From positions 806,001 to 870,000 of the forward strand of contig NZ_JADEKP010000001.1 in NCBI RefSeq assembly GCF_015234215.1: a stretch of DNA of 64,000 nucleotides. Reading direction: 5' to 3'. Made by a program: the position numbers and the translations under genes. The stretch comes from Clostridium chrysemydis (GTDB lineage Bacteria > Bacillota > Clostridia > Clostridiales > Clostridiaceae). The notes under the pieces are model-generated. The model saw nothing but the letters and a program-made list of their open reading frames with translations, did not search any database and was not told where the DNA came from. This document shows positions 44,810 through 53,711 of the stretch, in pieces (position 1 is the first letter of the stretch; the number at the start of each line of letters is the position of its first letter).

Positions 44810-45671
44810 AGATTTGTTTTCAAAAAAGAAAAAATATGCAACTATAAAAGGTAATACAGAATCTTTAGAAAACAAACCAAATATTCCGTCTGGTATGTGG
44901 ACTAAATGTGAAGATTGCCACTCTATTATTTATCATGAAGATTTAGTAAGTAATAATTATGTTTGCAAAAAATGTAATTATCACTTTAAACTTAGGGCAA
45001 AAGAAAGAATTAATCTGTTTTTTGATAAGGATAAATTTACTGAATATGATAGATATTTAAGAACTAAAAATCCATTAGATTTTGAAGGATACGAAGAAAA
45101 AATAACTAAAGCTTTAAAAAGCACAGATAGTCTAGAAGGTGTGGTAACTGGAGTTTCTTATATAAATGGAATAAAGGTTTGTACTGCCGTTATGGATAGT
45201 TATTTTATGATGGGAAGTATGGGAACTGTTGTAGGAGAAAAGATAACTAGGATAGTAGAACTTGCAACTAAAGAAGAACTTCCTTTAATCATATTTACAA
45301 CATCAGGTGGTGCAAGAATGCAAGAGGGAATACTATCTCTTATGCAAATGGCAAAAGTTAGTGCTGCACTAGCAAGGCATAGTGAAAAAGGTTTATTAAA
45401 TATAACGATCCTAACACACCCTACAACTGGTGGGGTTACGGCATCTTTTGCTATGGAAGGCGATATTATTTTAAGTGAGCCTAGAGCTTTAGTTGGATTT
45501 GCAGGAAGAAGAGTTATAGAAAATACAATAAAAGAGACTCTTCCAGATGATTTTCAAACTGCTGAGTTCTTACTTCAAAAAGGATTTGTAGATAAAATAG
45601 TAGACAGAAATAATTTAAGAACTTATGTATATAAAATACTTAAAATACATGGGGGATGTGGATATGAATAG
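44802..45671 (+). CDS. accD: acetyl-CoA carboxylase carboxyltransferase beta subunit
   Basis: 289 residues. The N-terminal zinc ribbon has CEDC and CKKC (about 36-58), followed by the crotonase-fold carboxyltransferase with [20 protein letters not shown] and [14 protein letters not shown]. It pairs with AccA to transfer the carboxyl group to acetyl-CoA. The start is inside the accC end and the stop overlaps accA, so the three subunits are translationally coupled. Confidence 0.96.
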   Translation: MLKDLFSKKKKYATIKGNTESLENKPNIPSGMWTKCEDCHSIIYHEDLVSNNYVCKKCNYHFKLRAKERINLFFDKDKFTEYDRYLRTKNPLDFEGYEEKITKALKSTDSLEGVVTGVSYINGIKVCTAVMDSYFMMGSMGTVVGEKITRIVELATKEELPLIIFTTSGGARMQEGILSLMQMAKVSAALARHSEKGLLNITILTHPTTGGVTASFAMEGDIILSEPRALVGFAGRRVIENTIKETLPDDFQTAEFLLQKGFVDKIVDRNNLRTYVYKILKIHGGCGYE

Positions 45672-46479
45672 AGCAAGAATTAAAACAATTTCTTCATTTG
45701 AAAAAGTTAATGTTGCAAGACATAAAGATAGACCGACTGGAAAATATTATATAGATAATATAATAGAAGAGTTTATAGAATTTCACGGAGATAGAAACTT
45801 TGGTGATGATAAGGCTATTGTAGGTGGAATTGGAATGCTTAATAAAACTCCAGTTACTGTTATTGCAATAACTAAAGGATCAAATACTAAAGAAAATATA
45901 GAGTGTAACTTTGGTATGCCAAGACCAGAAGGTTATAGGAAAGCTTTAAGACTTATGAAGCAAGCAGAAAAATTCAAAAGGCCTGTTATATGTTTTATTG
46001 ATACTCCTGGTGCTTTTTGCGGAGTTGATGCTGAAGAGAGGGGTCAAGGTGCCGCAATTGCAACTAACCTTTTTGAAATGAGTAAGTTAAGAACTCAAAT
46101 TATATCAGTTATAACAGGAGAAGGCGGAAGTGGAGGGGCTTTAGCTTTAGCAGTAGGTGATTCTATTGGAATGCTTGAACACTCAGTATACTCTATTTTA
46201 TCGCCTGAAGGATTTGCATCTATCTTATGGAAAGATGGAACGAGAGTAAAAGAAGCTAGTGAAGTTATGAAAATAACAGCGCAAGATTTAATAAATTTTA
46301 AAGTTATAGATTTTATAGTAAAGGAACCAAATGGAGGAGCACATAAAAATCCTACTAAAATGGCAACATCTTTAAAAAAGTCAATAACATTAGAATTAGA
46401 AAAGTTAAAAGATAAATCAATTGATGATTTATTAGAAGAAAGATATAAAAAGTATAGAAGTTATGGAAGTGATTTTTAA
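45664..46479 (+). CDS. accA: acetyl-CoA carboxylase carboxyltransferase alpha subunit
   Basis: 271 residues from ATG 45664, with GGGGGATG just before it and the accD stop overlapping the start. Signatures are the segment starting [61 protein letters not shown] and [16 protein letters not shown]. It is the last gene of the fab-acc operon and is followed by a terminator. Confidence 0.96.
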   Translation: MNRARIKTISSFEKVNVARHKDRPTGKYYIDNIIEEFIEFHGDRNFGDDKAIVGGIGMLNKTPVTVIAITKGSNTKENIECNFGMPRPEGYRKALRLMKQAEKFKRPVICFIDTPGAFCGVDAEERGQGAAIATNLFEMSKLRTQIISVITGEGGSGGALALAVGDSIGMLEHSVYSILSPEGFASILWKDGTRVKEASEVMKITAQDLINFKVIDFIVKEPNGGAHKNPTKMATSLKKSITLELEKLKDKSIDDLLEERYKKYRSYGSDF

Positions 46480-46506
46480 AGAGTGAGGTATTCCCTCACT
46501 CTTTTT
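46478..46506 (+). terminator. terminator of the fab-acc operon
   Basis: An 11-bp stem (46478-46488 with 46494-46504), 5-base loop, T run. Confidence 0.85.
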
Positions 46507-46650
46507 GTGTAAAGTAAATAACATATGGGGGCTGTGCTAAGTTTTATATAAATTAATAAAGTGTAAATATGTTTATGTTTAACATAGAATAAATTTTAGA
46601 AATATTATATAATAAAAAGAAACTATTTATTATTGAGGATGATTAATTAA

Positions 46651-47634
46651 ATGGATATTGAGCTGAAAGAGAAAGTAAAAGTATATATTGAGTTTTTATA
46701 TGAATTTAAAAAGAACATGAGATGTGATAAAAAAGAAATAGCATCCCTTGGTGCATTGATTTCATCAGAAACTAATGAATCTTTAGATTTTGTTAAAGTT
46801 AAGGAGATTAGAAGATATATCAAAGGAAAAACTAAATTTAATTCTCCCTTTAGAGGTAAATTCTCTAAAGTGTTTTCTACTATTATGAATGATAGAGAAG
46901 ATTATAAAGAGGTTTTTAATAATACTAGATATATTTATGATATGTTACTTCTTGAAGGAATAACCCCTTGTCAAAAACTAATTTATGCTTCATTTTTATT
47001 ATCAAAGCGTGTTAAAGAAGATGAACTAAAAGACTCTTTAGAAAGGTTTAAAAAGATATTTTCTAAAGTATCAGAAATAGATAATTTAAAAGAATTTAAA
47101 AAAGATTATCTTTTAATATCATATTTATCTTTAATGCAAGATTCTTTTATAGACATTTATGAAAACGTGAAATTAATAGATAAATGTTTCGATTTAGCAA
47201 ACATCAAAGATGTTAGTGATTCGGAATTATTTTACTATACGTTACTTATCTCAGAAGAGGACCCTTCAAAGTTAGAAGGTGAATTATTAGAAAGTAAAAT
47301 AGAAAAAGCACTAAGAATTAAATGTTTACTTATGAGAGATGATGTTTCCTTTGATAATTATATATACGCTTTAATAGGTCTTGCATCTAACTTTATAAAA
47401 GATGAAGATGTTTTCGTAAAAGGAGTAAATAGTATATATAATACGCTCTCGGAAAGTAAAAGATATAAAAAATTTAAAGTTAATAAAACACAGACTTTCA
47501 AAACTGCTTTAAATATAGTTTTAGAAAGATATGTTGAATATATTAAAGGTGACATAATAGATATAGAATTTAATAGTGAAAGTTATATTAGGATAATTGA
47601 AGAATATGTAATGCTATCTATTGGCATTAAGTAA
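46651..47634 (+). CDS. hypothetical all-helical protein (possibly DUF4003-like)
   Basis: A 327-residue soluble protein rich in Lys/Glu/Leu, predicted almost all helix. It shows repeated pieces such as RYIYDMLLLEGITPCQKLIYASFLLS and DSELFYYTLLISEEDPSKLEGELL. The overall pattern reminds me of clostridial DUF4003 proteins, but I cannot confirm this. No motif for catalysis or DNA binding is seen. A moderate ribosome site (TTGAGGATG) precedes the ATG. It lies 12 bases before hutP, so the two may be co-transcribed. Confidence 0.6.
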   Translation: MDIELKEKVKVYIEFLYEFKKNMRCDKKEIASLGALISSETNESLDFVKVKEIRRYIKGKTKFNSPFRGKFSKVFSTIMNDREDYKEVFNNTRYIYDMLLLEGITPCQKLIYASFLLSKRVKEDELKDSLERFKKIFSKVSEIDNLKEFKKDYLLISYLSLMQDSFIDIYENVKLIDKCFDLANIKDVSDSELFYYTLLISEEDPSKLEGELLESKIEKALRIKCLLMRDDVSFDNYIYALIGLASNFIKDEDVFVKGVNSIYNTLSESKRYKKFKVNKTQTFKTALNIVLERYVEYIKGDIIDIEFNSESYIRIIEEYVMLSIGIK

Positions 47635-47646
47635 TTGGAGTGTAAT

Positions 47647-48060
47647 ATGAAAAATACCAGTGCAGAGGTTGCAAAGATTGCAACAAGAATGGCAATTTCA
47701 TCAAGGGAAGAAGAAGAGTATTTAAAAAAGAAGTACAAAGAAACAGATGTTTTAGTTACAGCTGTAAATATTGGCGGCAACATAAATGATTCTATAAGTA
47801 AAATACTAGAAAGAGCTTTAGTAGCATCTAAAAGAAATGGACTTATAAGAGAAGAACATTTGCACGAGGGAGCGATAATTGGAGCGACAAGAGATGCTCT
47901 TATGGATGTTCAAAAAAGGGCAAGTGGACAAAATGTTGGTGGAAAAATAGGAATAGCAAGAGAAGGCGAACATATTTCTGTTTGTATCTTTTTAAGTATA
48001 GGGCTTTTACACTTAGATGAAGTTGTAATTGGAATAGGACACAGAGCGATACCGCTATAA
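47647..48060 (+). CDS. hutP: HutP-family RNA-binding antitermination protein
   Basis: 137 residues matching HutP, which in Bacillus binds hut leader RNA when complexed with histidine and Mg2+ to prevent termination. Recognisable parts are the N-terminal AEVAKIATRMAISSREEEE, VTAVNIGGNINDSISKILERA, HLHEGAIIGATRDALMDVQKR and VCIFLSIGLLHLDEVVIGIG. The start is ATG 47647 after TTGGAGTG. There are no histidine-utilisation genes in this window, so its RNA target is elsewhere or different. It is followed directly by a terminator. Confidence 0.82.
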   Translation: MKNTSAEVAKIATRMAISSREEEEYLKKKYKETDVLVTAVNIGGNINDSISKILERALVASKRNGLIREEHLHEGAIIGATRDALMDVQKRASGQNVGGKIGIAREGEHISVCIFLSIGLLHLDEVVIGIGHRAIPL

Positions 48061-48090
48061 AAGGAGATTTTTATCTCCTTTTTTTTTATT
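48059..48090 (+). terminator. hutP terminator
   Basis: A 10-bp stem (48059-48068 with 48073-48082), TTTT loop, long T run. Confidence 0.85.
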
Positions 48091-48177
48091 TTCACATAAA
48101 ATATTTAACTAAAAAGAATATATAAATTTTTGTTTTATAAATATATATAATAAAAAATAATTTGGAGGTTAAGTATT

Positions 48178-49164
48178 ATGGTAGGAAAAAAGGTCATAGG
48201 GGTTATAAGTATAGCAATTTTAATTAGTTTAGTAGGTTGTAGTAGTAAAGAAGGGAAAAAGGAAAAAATAAATATAGGGGTATGTCAGCTTATACAACAC
48301 GATGCCTTAGATAAAGCTTATGAAGGGTTTAAAGATAAACTTTTAGAAAAAGGATATGAAAATTCAAAGAATATTGATATTGACTACAAAAATGCCCAAG
48401 GAGATTTTCAAACGGCGCAAACTATAAATAAACAATTTACAGATAGTAAAAAGGATTTAATATTTGCAGTAGCAACGCCAGCTGCACAGGCTGCATACAA
48501 TTGCACAAAGGATATTCCAATAGTATTTACTGCAGTTACAGATCCTGTAAGTGCAAAAATTGCAAAAAGCTTTAAATCATCAGGAAATAATGTAACTGGA
48601 GTATCTGATATGGTACCTATAGACAAACAGTTAGATTTATTAAAATCTTTAGTAAAGAATGTTAAAAGTATAGGTTTTATATATAACACATCTGAAGCAA
48701 ATAGTGTAGTGCAATTAAATAATTTTAAAGATGCTGCAAGTAAAAATAATATTGATGTAGTTGAAATTGGGATAACTAACGTAAATGAAATAGATCAGAA
48801 TTTAAAAAGTGCAATAAATAAAATAGATGCGCTATATACACCAACAGATAATACAGTTGCTTCATCTTACTCTTTGGTTGGCAAAATATGCAATGATAAA
48901 AAGATTCCAGTTTTAGGTGCTGAAGAAGCTATGATAAATGCTGGAGGATTAGTTACACTTGGTATTGATTATTATGAACTTGGAAAGGAAGCTGGAAATA
49001 AAGCTATTGAAATAATTGAAGGGAAAAAACCTAGTGAAATAGAAATAACAACTTTAGATAATTTAAAAATAAAGATAAATGAAAAGGTCGCTAAAGAACT
49101 TAATATAGAAGTTCCAAAAGAAATAAGAGAAAAGGCTGAATTTATAAACGGAGGAGAAAAATAG
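48178..49164 (+). CDS. ABC transporter substrate-binding lipoprotein (DUF534/TrpX type)
   Basis: A 328-residue lipoprotein. Signal peptide ends in the lipobox LVGC (Cys21). The mature part shows family motifs: INIGVCQLIQHDALDKAYEGF, FAVATPAAQAAYNCTKDIPIVFTAVTDP, LVKNVKSIGFIYNTSEANS and ALYTPTDNTVASSY. This periplasmic-binding type is used in TrpXYZ importers for tryptophan and in relatives of unknown ligand. GGAGG precedes the ATG. First gene of a three-gene operon; no T-box is present in the short leader. Confidence 0.88.
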   Translation: MVGKKVIGVISIAILISLVGCSSKEGKKEKINIGVCQLIQHDALDKAYEGFKDKLLEKGYENSKNIDIDYKNAQGDFQTAQTINKQFTDSKKDLIFAVATPAAQAAYNCTKDIPIVFTAVTDPVSAKIAKSFKSSGNNVTGVSDMVPIDKQLDLLKSLVKNVKSIGFIYNTSEANSVVQLNNFKDAASKNNIDVVEIGITNVNEIDQNLKSAINKIDALYTPTDNTVASSYSLVGKICNDKKIPVLGAEEAMINAGGLVTLGIDYYELGKEAGNKAIEIIEGKKPSEIEITTLDNLKIKINEKVAKELNIEVPKEIREKAEFINGGEK

Positions 49165-50021
49165 TGGGACTTATTATAAATATATTAGAGCAAGCATTTT
49201 TATTTTCTCTAGTTTCTATAGGTGTATATATAACATATAAGATATTAGATTTTCCAGACCTTTCAGTTGATGGAACCTTTCCTTTAGGTGCAGCAGTTGC
49301 AAGTGCATTAATAGTAAGTGGGGTTAATCATTTAGTTAGTACGTTTATAGCTATGGCCGTAGGTGGAATGGCAGGTGGCATAACAGCTATTTTACATGTT
49401 AAATTAAAAATAACTAATTTAATGTCTGGAATATTAGTTATGATAGGATTATATTCTGTAAATTTATTTATTATGGGTAAATCTAACTTACCTTTATTTA
49501 GCGATAATAATATATTTAATAACAATTTAAAGAGTATCTTTATAATTTCAATAATTTTAATAATAGTAAAACTAATATTCGATTATTTTATGAAAACTCA
49601 GATTGGTTTTTTATTAATAGGAGTAGGCGATAACGAACAAGTTGTCACAGCTTTAGGGGTAAGTAAAAATAAAATAAAGTTTTTAGGATTAGTTATAAGC
49701 AATGCATTAGTTGCATTATCTGGTGCGTTAACTGCTCAATATAATGGTTTTTCAGATGTTAATATGGGAAGTGGGATTGTTGTTAAAGGACTTGCATGCG
49801 TAATTATTGGTGTATCTTTATTTAAAAAGCTGTCTTTTATTAATTTAAGTACTCTTGCGATACTTGGTACTGTTTTATATTATGGCGCTATACAATTATC
49901 TTTAGAACTTGGATTAAATCCGAATTATTTAAAATTATTAACAGCGTTACTTATAATTTTTGCACTTAGTTTAAATAATTTTAAAGTAAAATCTCTTTTT
50001 GGAGGTAAAAGTAATGCTTAG
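49164..50021 (+). CDS. ABC transporter permease (TrpY type)
   Basis: A 285-residue permease with about eight helices. The start is GTG 49164, overlapping the last base of the lipoprotein stop, with GGAGGAG seven bases upstream. Signatures such as FPDLSVDGTFPLGAAVAS, LMSGILVMIGLYSVNLFIMG and LIGVGDNEQVVTALGVSKNK are typical of the COG4120 permeases that accompany DUF534 binding proteins. Confidence 0.88.
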   Translation: MGLIINILEQAFLFSLVSIGVYITYKILDFPDLSVDGTFPLGAAVASALIVSGVNHLVSTFIAMAVGGMAGGITAILHVKLKITNLMSGILVMIGLYSVNLFIMGKSNLPLFSDNNIFNNNLKSIFIISIILIIVKLIFDYFMKTQIGFLLIGVGDNEQVVTALGVSKNKIKFLGLVISNALVALSGALTAQYNGFSDVNMGSGIVVKGLACVIIGVSLFKKLSFINLSTLAILGTVLYYGAIQLSLELGLNPNYLKLLTALLIIFALSLNNFKVKSLFGGKSNA

Positions 50022-50808
50022 AATAAATAAAGTAAATAAAATATTTAATAAAGATACAATAAATGAAAATAATTTATTTAAAGACTTTTCTTTAGATGTA
50101 AAAAGTGGTGAATTTATATCGATTATAGGTTCAAATGGAGCAGGGAAATCAAGTTTGTTAAATTTGATTTCAGGAACTATAAGGTCGGATTATGGAGAAA
50201 TATATATAGAAGATAAAGAAGTATCAAAATTAAAAGAATATAAAATAGCAAAAGATATAGGAAGAGTTTATCAAAATCCATCCTTTGGGGTTGCATCGAA
50301 TATGACTATACTTCAAAATTTAGCACTTGGAGATAATAAAGGAAAGAGGTATGGATTAAGTTTAGGAATCAAAAAAAGCAGAATAAATTATTATAAAGAA
50401 TTATTAAATCATTTAGATTTAGGGATGGAAGACAAAATTCATAAAAAGGTAAGTGCGCTATCTGGAGGGCAAAGGCAAGCTTTAACACTTTTATTATCAG
50501 TTATGTCAAATCCTAAAATACTTTTATTAGACGAGCATACAGCAGCACTAGACCCTAAAACTTCGAAAAAGATAATGGAAATAACAGATTTGATTGTAAA
50601 AGAAAAAAATATAACAACTATTATGGTGACTCATAATTTGAAATATGCTTTAAATTATGGAGATAGATTAATAATGATGCACCAAGGGGAAATAGTCTTA
50701 GATGTATCTAAAGAAGAAAAGGAGAATCTAACTAAAGATGAATTATTAAAATTATTTGATAAAGTAAAGCTTACAGATGAACTTAGTGATAGAAGTTTAT
50801 TTGTCTAG
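50014..50808 (+). CDS. ABC transporter ATP-binding protein (TrpZ type)
   Basis: A 264-residue ATPase. Walker A is GSNGAGKSSL, the Q-loop is in RVYQNPS, the signature is LSGGQRQALTL, Walker B is ILLLDEHTAALDP and the switch His lies in VTHNLKYA. The start is ATG 50014 following GGAGG at 50001-50005, inside the end of the permease gene, so the three components are coupled. Confidence 0.9.
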   Translation: MLRINKVNKIFNKDTINENNLFKDFSLDVKSGEFISIIGSNGAGKSSLLNLISGTIRSDYGEIYIEDKEVSKLKEYKIAKDIGRVYQNPSFGVASNMTILQNLALGDNKGKRYGLSLGIKKSRINYYKELLNHLDLGMEDKIHKKVSALSGGQRQALTLLLSVMSNPKILLLDEHTAALDPKTSKKIMEITDLIVKEKNITTIMVTHNLKYALNYGDRLIMMHQGEIVLDVSKEEKENLTKDELLKLFDKVKLTDELSDRSLFV

Positions 50809-50869
50809 TTGATATTATTTATAATATATTATATAATAATAATTATTAAATAATATATGAGGTGATAAT

Positions 50870-51316
50870 ATGGAATTAGAAGTTGGTATGAGTGCGCCAG
50901 AATTTAAACTTATGGGGTCAGATAACAAAGAGCATAGCTTAAAGGATTATAAAGGAAAGAGAGTAATATTATACTTTTACCCAAAAGATAATACACCTGG
51001 ATGCTCTTTAGAAGCACAAGATTTTAAAAGTCACTATGAAAGCTTTATAGATAGTAACACAGTTATTTTAGGAGTAAGCCGTGATAATTTAAAATCACAT
51101 GAAAAATTTATAAATAAATATGAGTTACCATTTGTTCTTCTATCTGATGAAGATGAGATAGTTTGCAAATTATATGATGTACTTAAAGAGAAAAATATGT
51201 TTGGTAAAAAGGTCTTTGGAATTGAAAGAAGTACTTTTGTAATTGATGAAGAAGGTAAAATAATAGATATATACAGAAAAGTAAAAGTTAAAGGACATGT
51301 TGAAAGTTTACTTTAA
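50870..51316 (+). CDS. bcp: Bcp/PrxQ-type peroxiredoxin
   Basis: A 148-residue thioredoxin-fold peroxidase. The peroxidatic cysteine is in YFYPKDNTPGCSLEAQDFKS. The usual resolving Cys five residues later (as in E. coli Bcp) is absent; the only other cysteine is in DEIVCKLYDVL. It may therefore act as a 1-Cys enzyme or use the distal Cys. GAGGTGA precedes the ATG. It is monocistronic with its own terminator. Confidence 0.92.
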   Translation: MELEVGMSAPEFKLMGSDNKEHSLKDYKGKRVILYFYPKDNTPGCSLEAQDFKSHYESFIDSNTVILGVSRDNLKSHEKFINKYELPFVLLSDEDEIVCKLYDVLKEKNMFGKKVFGIERSTFVIDEEGKIIDIYRKVKVKGHVESLL

Positions 51317-51326
51317 TTTAAATATT

Positions 51327-51357
51327 AGCTAAAGGTTATTTGCCTTTAGCTTTTTAT
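51327..51357 (+). terminator. bcp terminator
   Basis: AGCTAAAGG (51327-51335) pairs with CCTTTAGCT (51343-51351), then TTTT. Confidence 0.8.
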
Positions 51358-51401
51358 TTTTGTATACTTAGCCTATAATGCAAATAAAAAGGAGAATGTT
51401 T

Positions 51402-51812
51402 ATGTACATAGTTTTTGGAAATGAAATAATGGATACTAAAGATATAAAAAAAACAATAGAAGATAATACGGAGTTTAAGGTATTAAAAGATATGAGCAAG
51501 GGGACTAAAAGAGAAGATTTAGCAGCTTATAATCTTTCAATTTCTATAGATGCTTTAAACGAAGAATTAGAAGGGATTGAAATAGATTCTCTTACAGAAG
51601 ATGAATTATTTGAAGAATACCTAGCAACAGCTGAAGAGGCGTCTATGGAAATAGAAGAGTTTTTACCAGAAGATAGTAAAATGAGATTTCTTCCATACAG
51701 TTGGGATAGGTCATTTGAAGAAGTAAGAGGTATAATTTTAATAGGTTCTTTAGAAATTAAAGACGTTAAAATGATGGATATTTTAAAGAGATTACTTACT
51801 CAAGCAGAGTAA
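51402..51812 (+). CDS. hypothetical acidic protein
   Basis: 136 residues, strongly acidic in the middle (SLTEDELFEEYLATAEEASMEIEEFLPED), with an apparent alpha/beta start (MYIVFGNEIMDTKDIKKTI) and a C-terminal IILIGSLEIKDVKMMDILKRLL helix. The start is ATG 51402, seven bases after AAGGAG; nearer ATGs are too close to the site. I recognise no family. No membrane or signal segment. Probably a single gene. Confidence 0.65.
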   Translation: MYIVFGNEIMDTKDIKKTIEDNTEFKVLKDMSKGTKREDLAAYNLSISIDALNEELEGIEIDSLTEDELFEEYLATAEEASMEIEEFLPEDSKMRFLPYSWDRSFEEVRGIILIGSLEIKDVKMMDILKRLLTQAE

Positions 51813-51893
51813 TTATTTACTGGGAAATATTGGAAGAATAATCTTGCAAATATTTAATATAATACTAAAGAAAGCAATTTTTTAAGTGTTTAT

Positions 51894-52160
51894 ATGATTA
51901 TTACAGCGATAACTATCCCTACTCCTAAAAGGATTAAAAAGAAAGTTTTAAAACTTTGCACAAAAGAACGAATCGGGATTTATTCTTGTATCTTAACAGG
52001 TATTGGTATAATCAGTTTATCAGATGCAGAAATAAAAGCATTACCTATTTTAGGACTTTTATATTGCGGTTTTACCTTTGAAGTTATAGAAAGGGCAGAC
52101 CCAGAAGTTCTAGAAATTATGGCTAAAAATATGAATGAAAACTATTATAGATATTTTTAA
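51894..52160 (+). CDS. hypothetical small protein
   Basis: An 88-residue open frame from ATG 51894. Ribosome site is weak (AAGTG), but a terminator follows directly and the composition is protein-like. After a basic N-terminus (PTPKRIKKKVLKLCTKERIG) comes an apolar middle (IYSCILTGIGIISLS... ILGLLYCGFTF), possibly one membrane helix, and an acidic/aromatic end. Family unknown. Confidence 0.5.
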   Translation: MIITAITIPTPKRIKKKVLKLCTKERIGIYSCILTGIGIISLSDAEIKALPILGLLYCGFTFEVIERADPEVLEIMAKNMNENYYRYF

Positions 52161-52191
52161 GATTCAAAGTTTACTTTGGATTTTTTTTTTT
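52160..52191 (+). terminator. terminator
   Basis: GATTCAAAG (52161-52169) pairs with CTTTGGATT (52174-52182) with two G-U pairs, followed by a long T run. Confidence 0.75.
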
Positions 52192-52317
52192 GAAATAAAA
52201 GAAATAAGAATTATATGGTGTTTATTAAAGGGGGACTATAAAATAATTCATCTAAATAAGCTAATATAACATACTTTAAATAAGAAAAGTTATGTAAAGC
52301 TAATGGTGAAAAAATTG

Positions 52318-52326
52318 TGATATAAT
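52318..52326 (+). promoter_or_regulatory. extended -10 promoter of rarA
   Basis: TGATATAAT (TG, one base, then a perfect TATAAT at 52321-52326) without a good -35, 28 bases before the rarA start. The rest of the 52192-52317 stretch shows nothing else I can support. Confidence 0.5.
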
Positions 52327-52353
52327 AAATTTAATAAATGTTAGGAGGTTATC

Positions 52354-53628
52354 ATGAGAAAGCCATTAGCTGAAAAAATTAGACCGAAAGAACTGTATGA
52401 AGTATATGGTCAAAAACATATATTAGGTGAAAATAAAATTTTAAATAGAATTGTAAAAAGTGGAATAATAAATAATATGATTTTTTATGGACCACCTGGA
52501 GTTGGTAAAACTACTGTAGCAAATATTATTGCAAACAAAGCGAATAAAAAGTTTTATAAGTTAAATGCAACAAATGCTTCTTTAAAAGATATTCAAAAAA
52601 TAACAGAAGAGTTAGATACATTTATCGGTAGAGATGGAGTGCTATTATATTTAGATGAGATACAAAATTTTAATAAAAAACAGCAACAATCCTTACTAGA
52701 GTATATTGAAGATGGAAGAATAACATTAATAGCATCTACTACAGAAAATCCATATCATTATATCTTTAAAGCCTTACTTTCAAGGTCTACTATTTTTGAA
52801 TTTAAAGAACTTGATAATATAGATATAAAAAAAGCATTGAAAAGAGCAGTTGATATTCAAAATGAAGAACTAGAAACATTTAATGTAGTTGTTGAAGATG
52901 AGGCTTATGAATATTTTTCTAACATGTCTAATGGCGATGTAAGAAAAAGTTTAAACGCTATTGAAATAGCTATGAATTCTACAAACCCGAATAAAGAAGG
53001 AATCATAAATATAACAACTGAAGTTGCTAAAGATAGTTCTCAGCTTAAAGTTTTTGGTTACGATAAAAATGGTGATGATCATTATGATATTTTAAGTGCT
53101 TTTCAAAAATCTATAAGGGGAAGTGACCCAGATGCTGCAATTCACTACTTAGCAAGACTTGTAAAAGCCGGTGATTTAATTTCTATTTGTAGAAGACTTC
53201 AAGTTATAGCGTCAGAGGATATAGGTCTTGCTTACCCGCAAGGTGCATCTATAGTTAAGTCTCTTGTAGATTCAGCTAGAGAACTTGGCTTTCCAGAAGC
53301 TAGAATCCCATTAGCTGAGGCAACTATCTTACTTTCTACAAGTCCTAAATCAAATAGTGCAATTGTTGCAATAGATAGTGCTTTAAAAGATTTAGAAACA
53401 AAAAAAATATCAGAAGTACCTAAGCTTTTAAAAGATGCTCACTATAGTGGAGCCAAGAATTTGGGTAGAGGAGTAGAATATAAATATCCTCATAACTTTA
53501 AAAATTCTTATGTAAAACAAGATTATATGCCAGAATCAATTAAGGATGAAAAGTACTACAACCCTGGAAATAACAAGTTTGAAAGAGCTATTTCAGAGTA
53601 CTGGAGAGAAATAAAAATTAAAAAATAA
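52354..53628 (+). CDS. rarA: replication-associated recombination protein A (RarA/MgsA AAA+ ATPase)
   Basis: A 424-residue clamp-loader-like ATPase that acts at stalled forks. Signatures are PLAEKIRPKELYEVYGQKHI, Walker A FYGPPGVGKTTVAN, Walker B LLYLDEIQNFNKKQQ, sensor ASTTENPYH, the NMSNGDVRKSLNAIEIA segment and the C-terminal tetramerisation part (SAFQKSIRGSDPDAAIHYLA, ASEDIGLAYPQ). TAGGAGG precedes the ATG. It is a single gene upstream of iscR. Confidence 0.94.
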   Translation: MRKPLAEKIRPKELYEVYGQKHILGENKILNRIVKSGIINNMIFYGPPGVGKTTVANIIANKANKKFYKLNATNASLKDIQKITEELDTFIGRDGVLLYLDEIQNFNKKQQQSLLEYIEDGRITLIASTTENPYHYIFKALLSRSTIFEFKELDNIDIKKALKRAVDIQNEELETFNVVVEDEAYEYFSNMSNGDVRKSLNAIEIAMNSTNPNKEGIINITTEVAKDSSQLKVFGYDKNGDDHYDILSAFQKSIRGSDPDAAIHYLARLVKAGDLISICRRLQVIASEDIGLAYPQGASIVKSLVDSARELGFPEARIPLAEATILLSTSPKSNSAIVAIDSALKDLETKKISEVPKLLKDAHYSGAKNLGRGVEYKYPHNFKNSYVKQDYMPESIKDEKYYNPGNNKFERAISEYWREIKIKK

Positions 53629-53637
53629 TAATGAATA

Positions 53638-53692
53638 TTGACAATAACCGAGTGATTTGCTAAGATATAATCATAAATCGTAGTAAGTTACT
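53638..53692 (+). promoter_or_regulatory. iscR promoter with adjacent dyad
   Basis: TTGACA (53638-53643), 17-base spacer containing ATAACCGAGT, and TAAGAT (53661-53666). A dyad AGTAA-G-TTACT lies at 53682-53692, near or after the transcription start. The spacer's ACCGAGT piece resembles half of an IscR-type site, so autoregulation is likely; the exact operator is uncertain. Confidence 0.55.
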
Positions 53693-53711
53693 CTACTTTA
53701 GGGGTGAGAAA

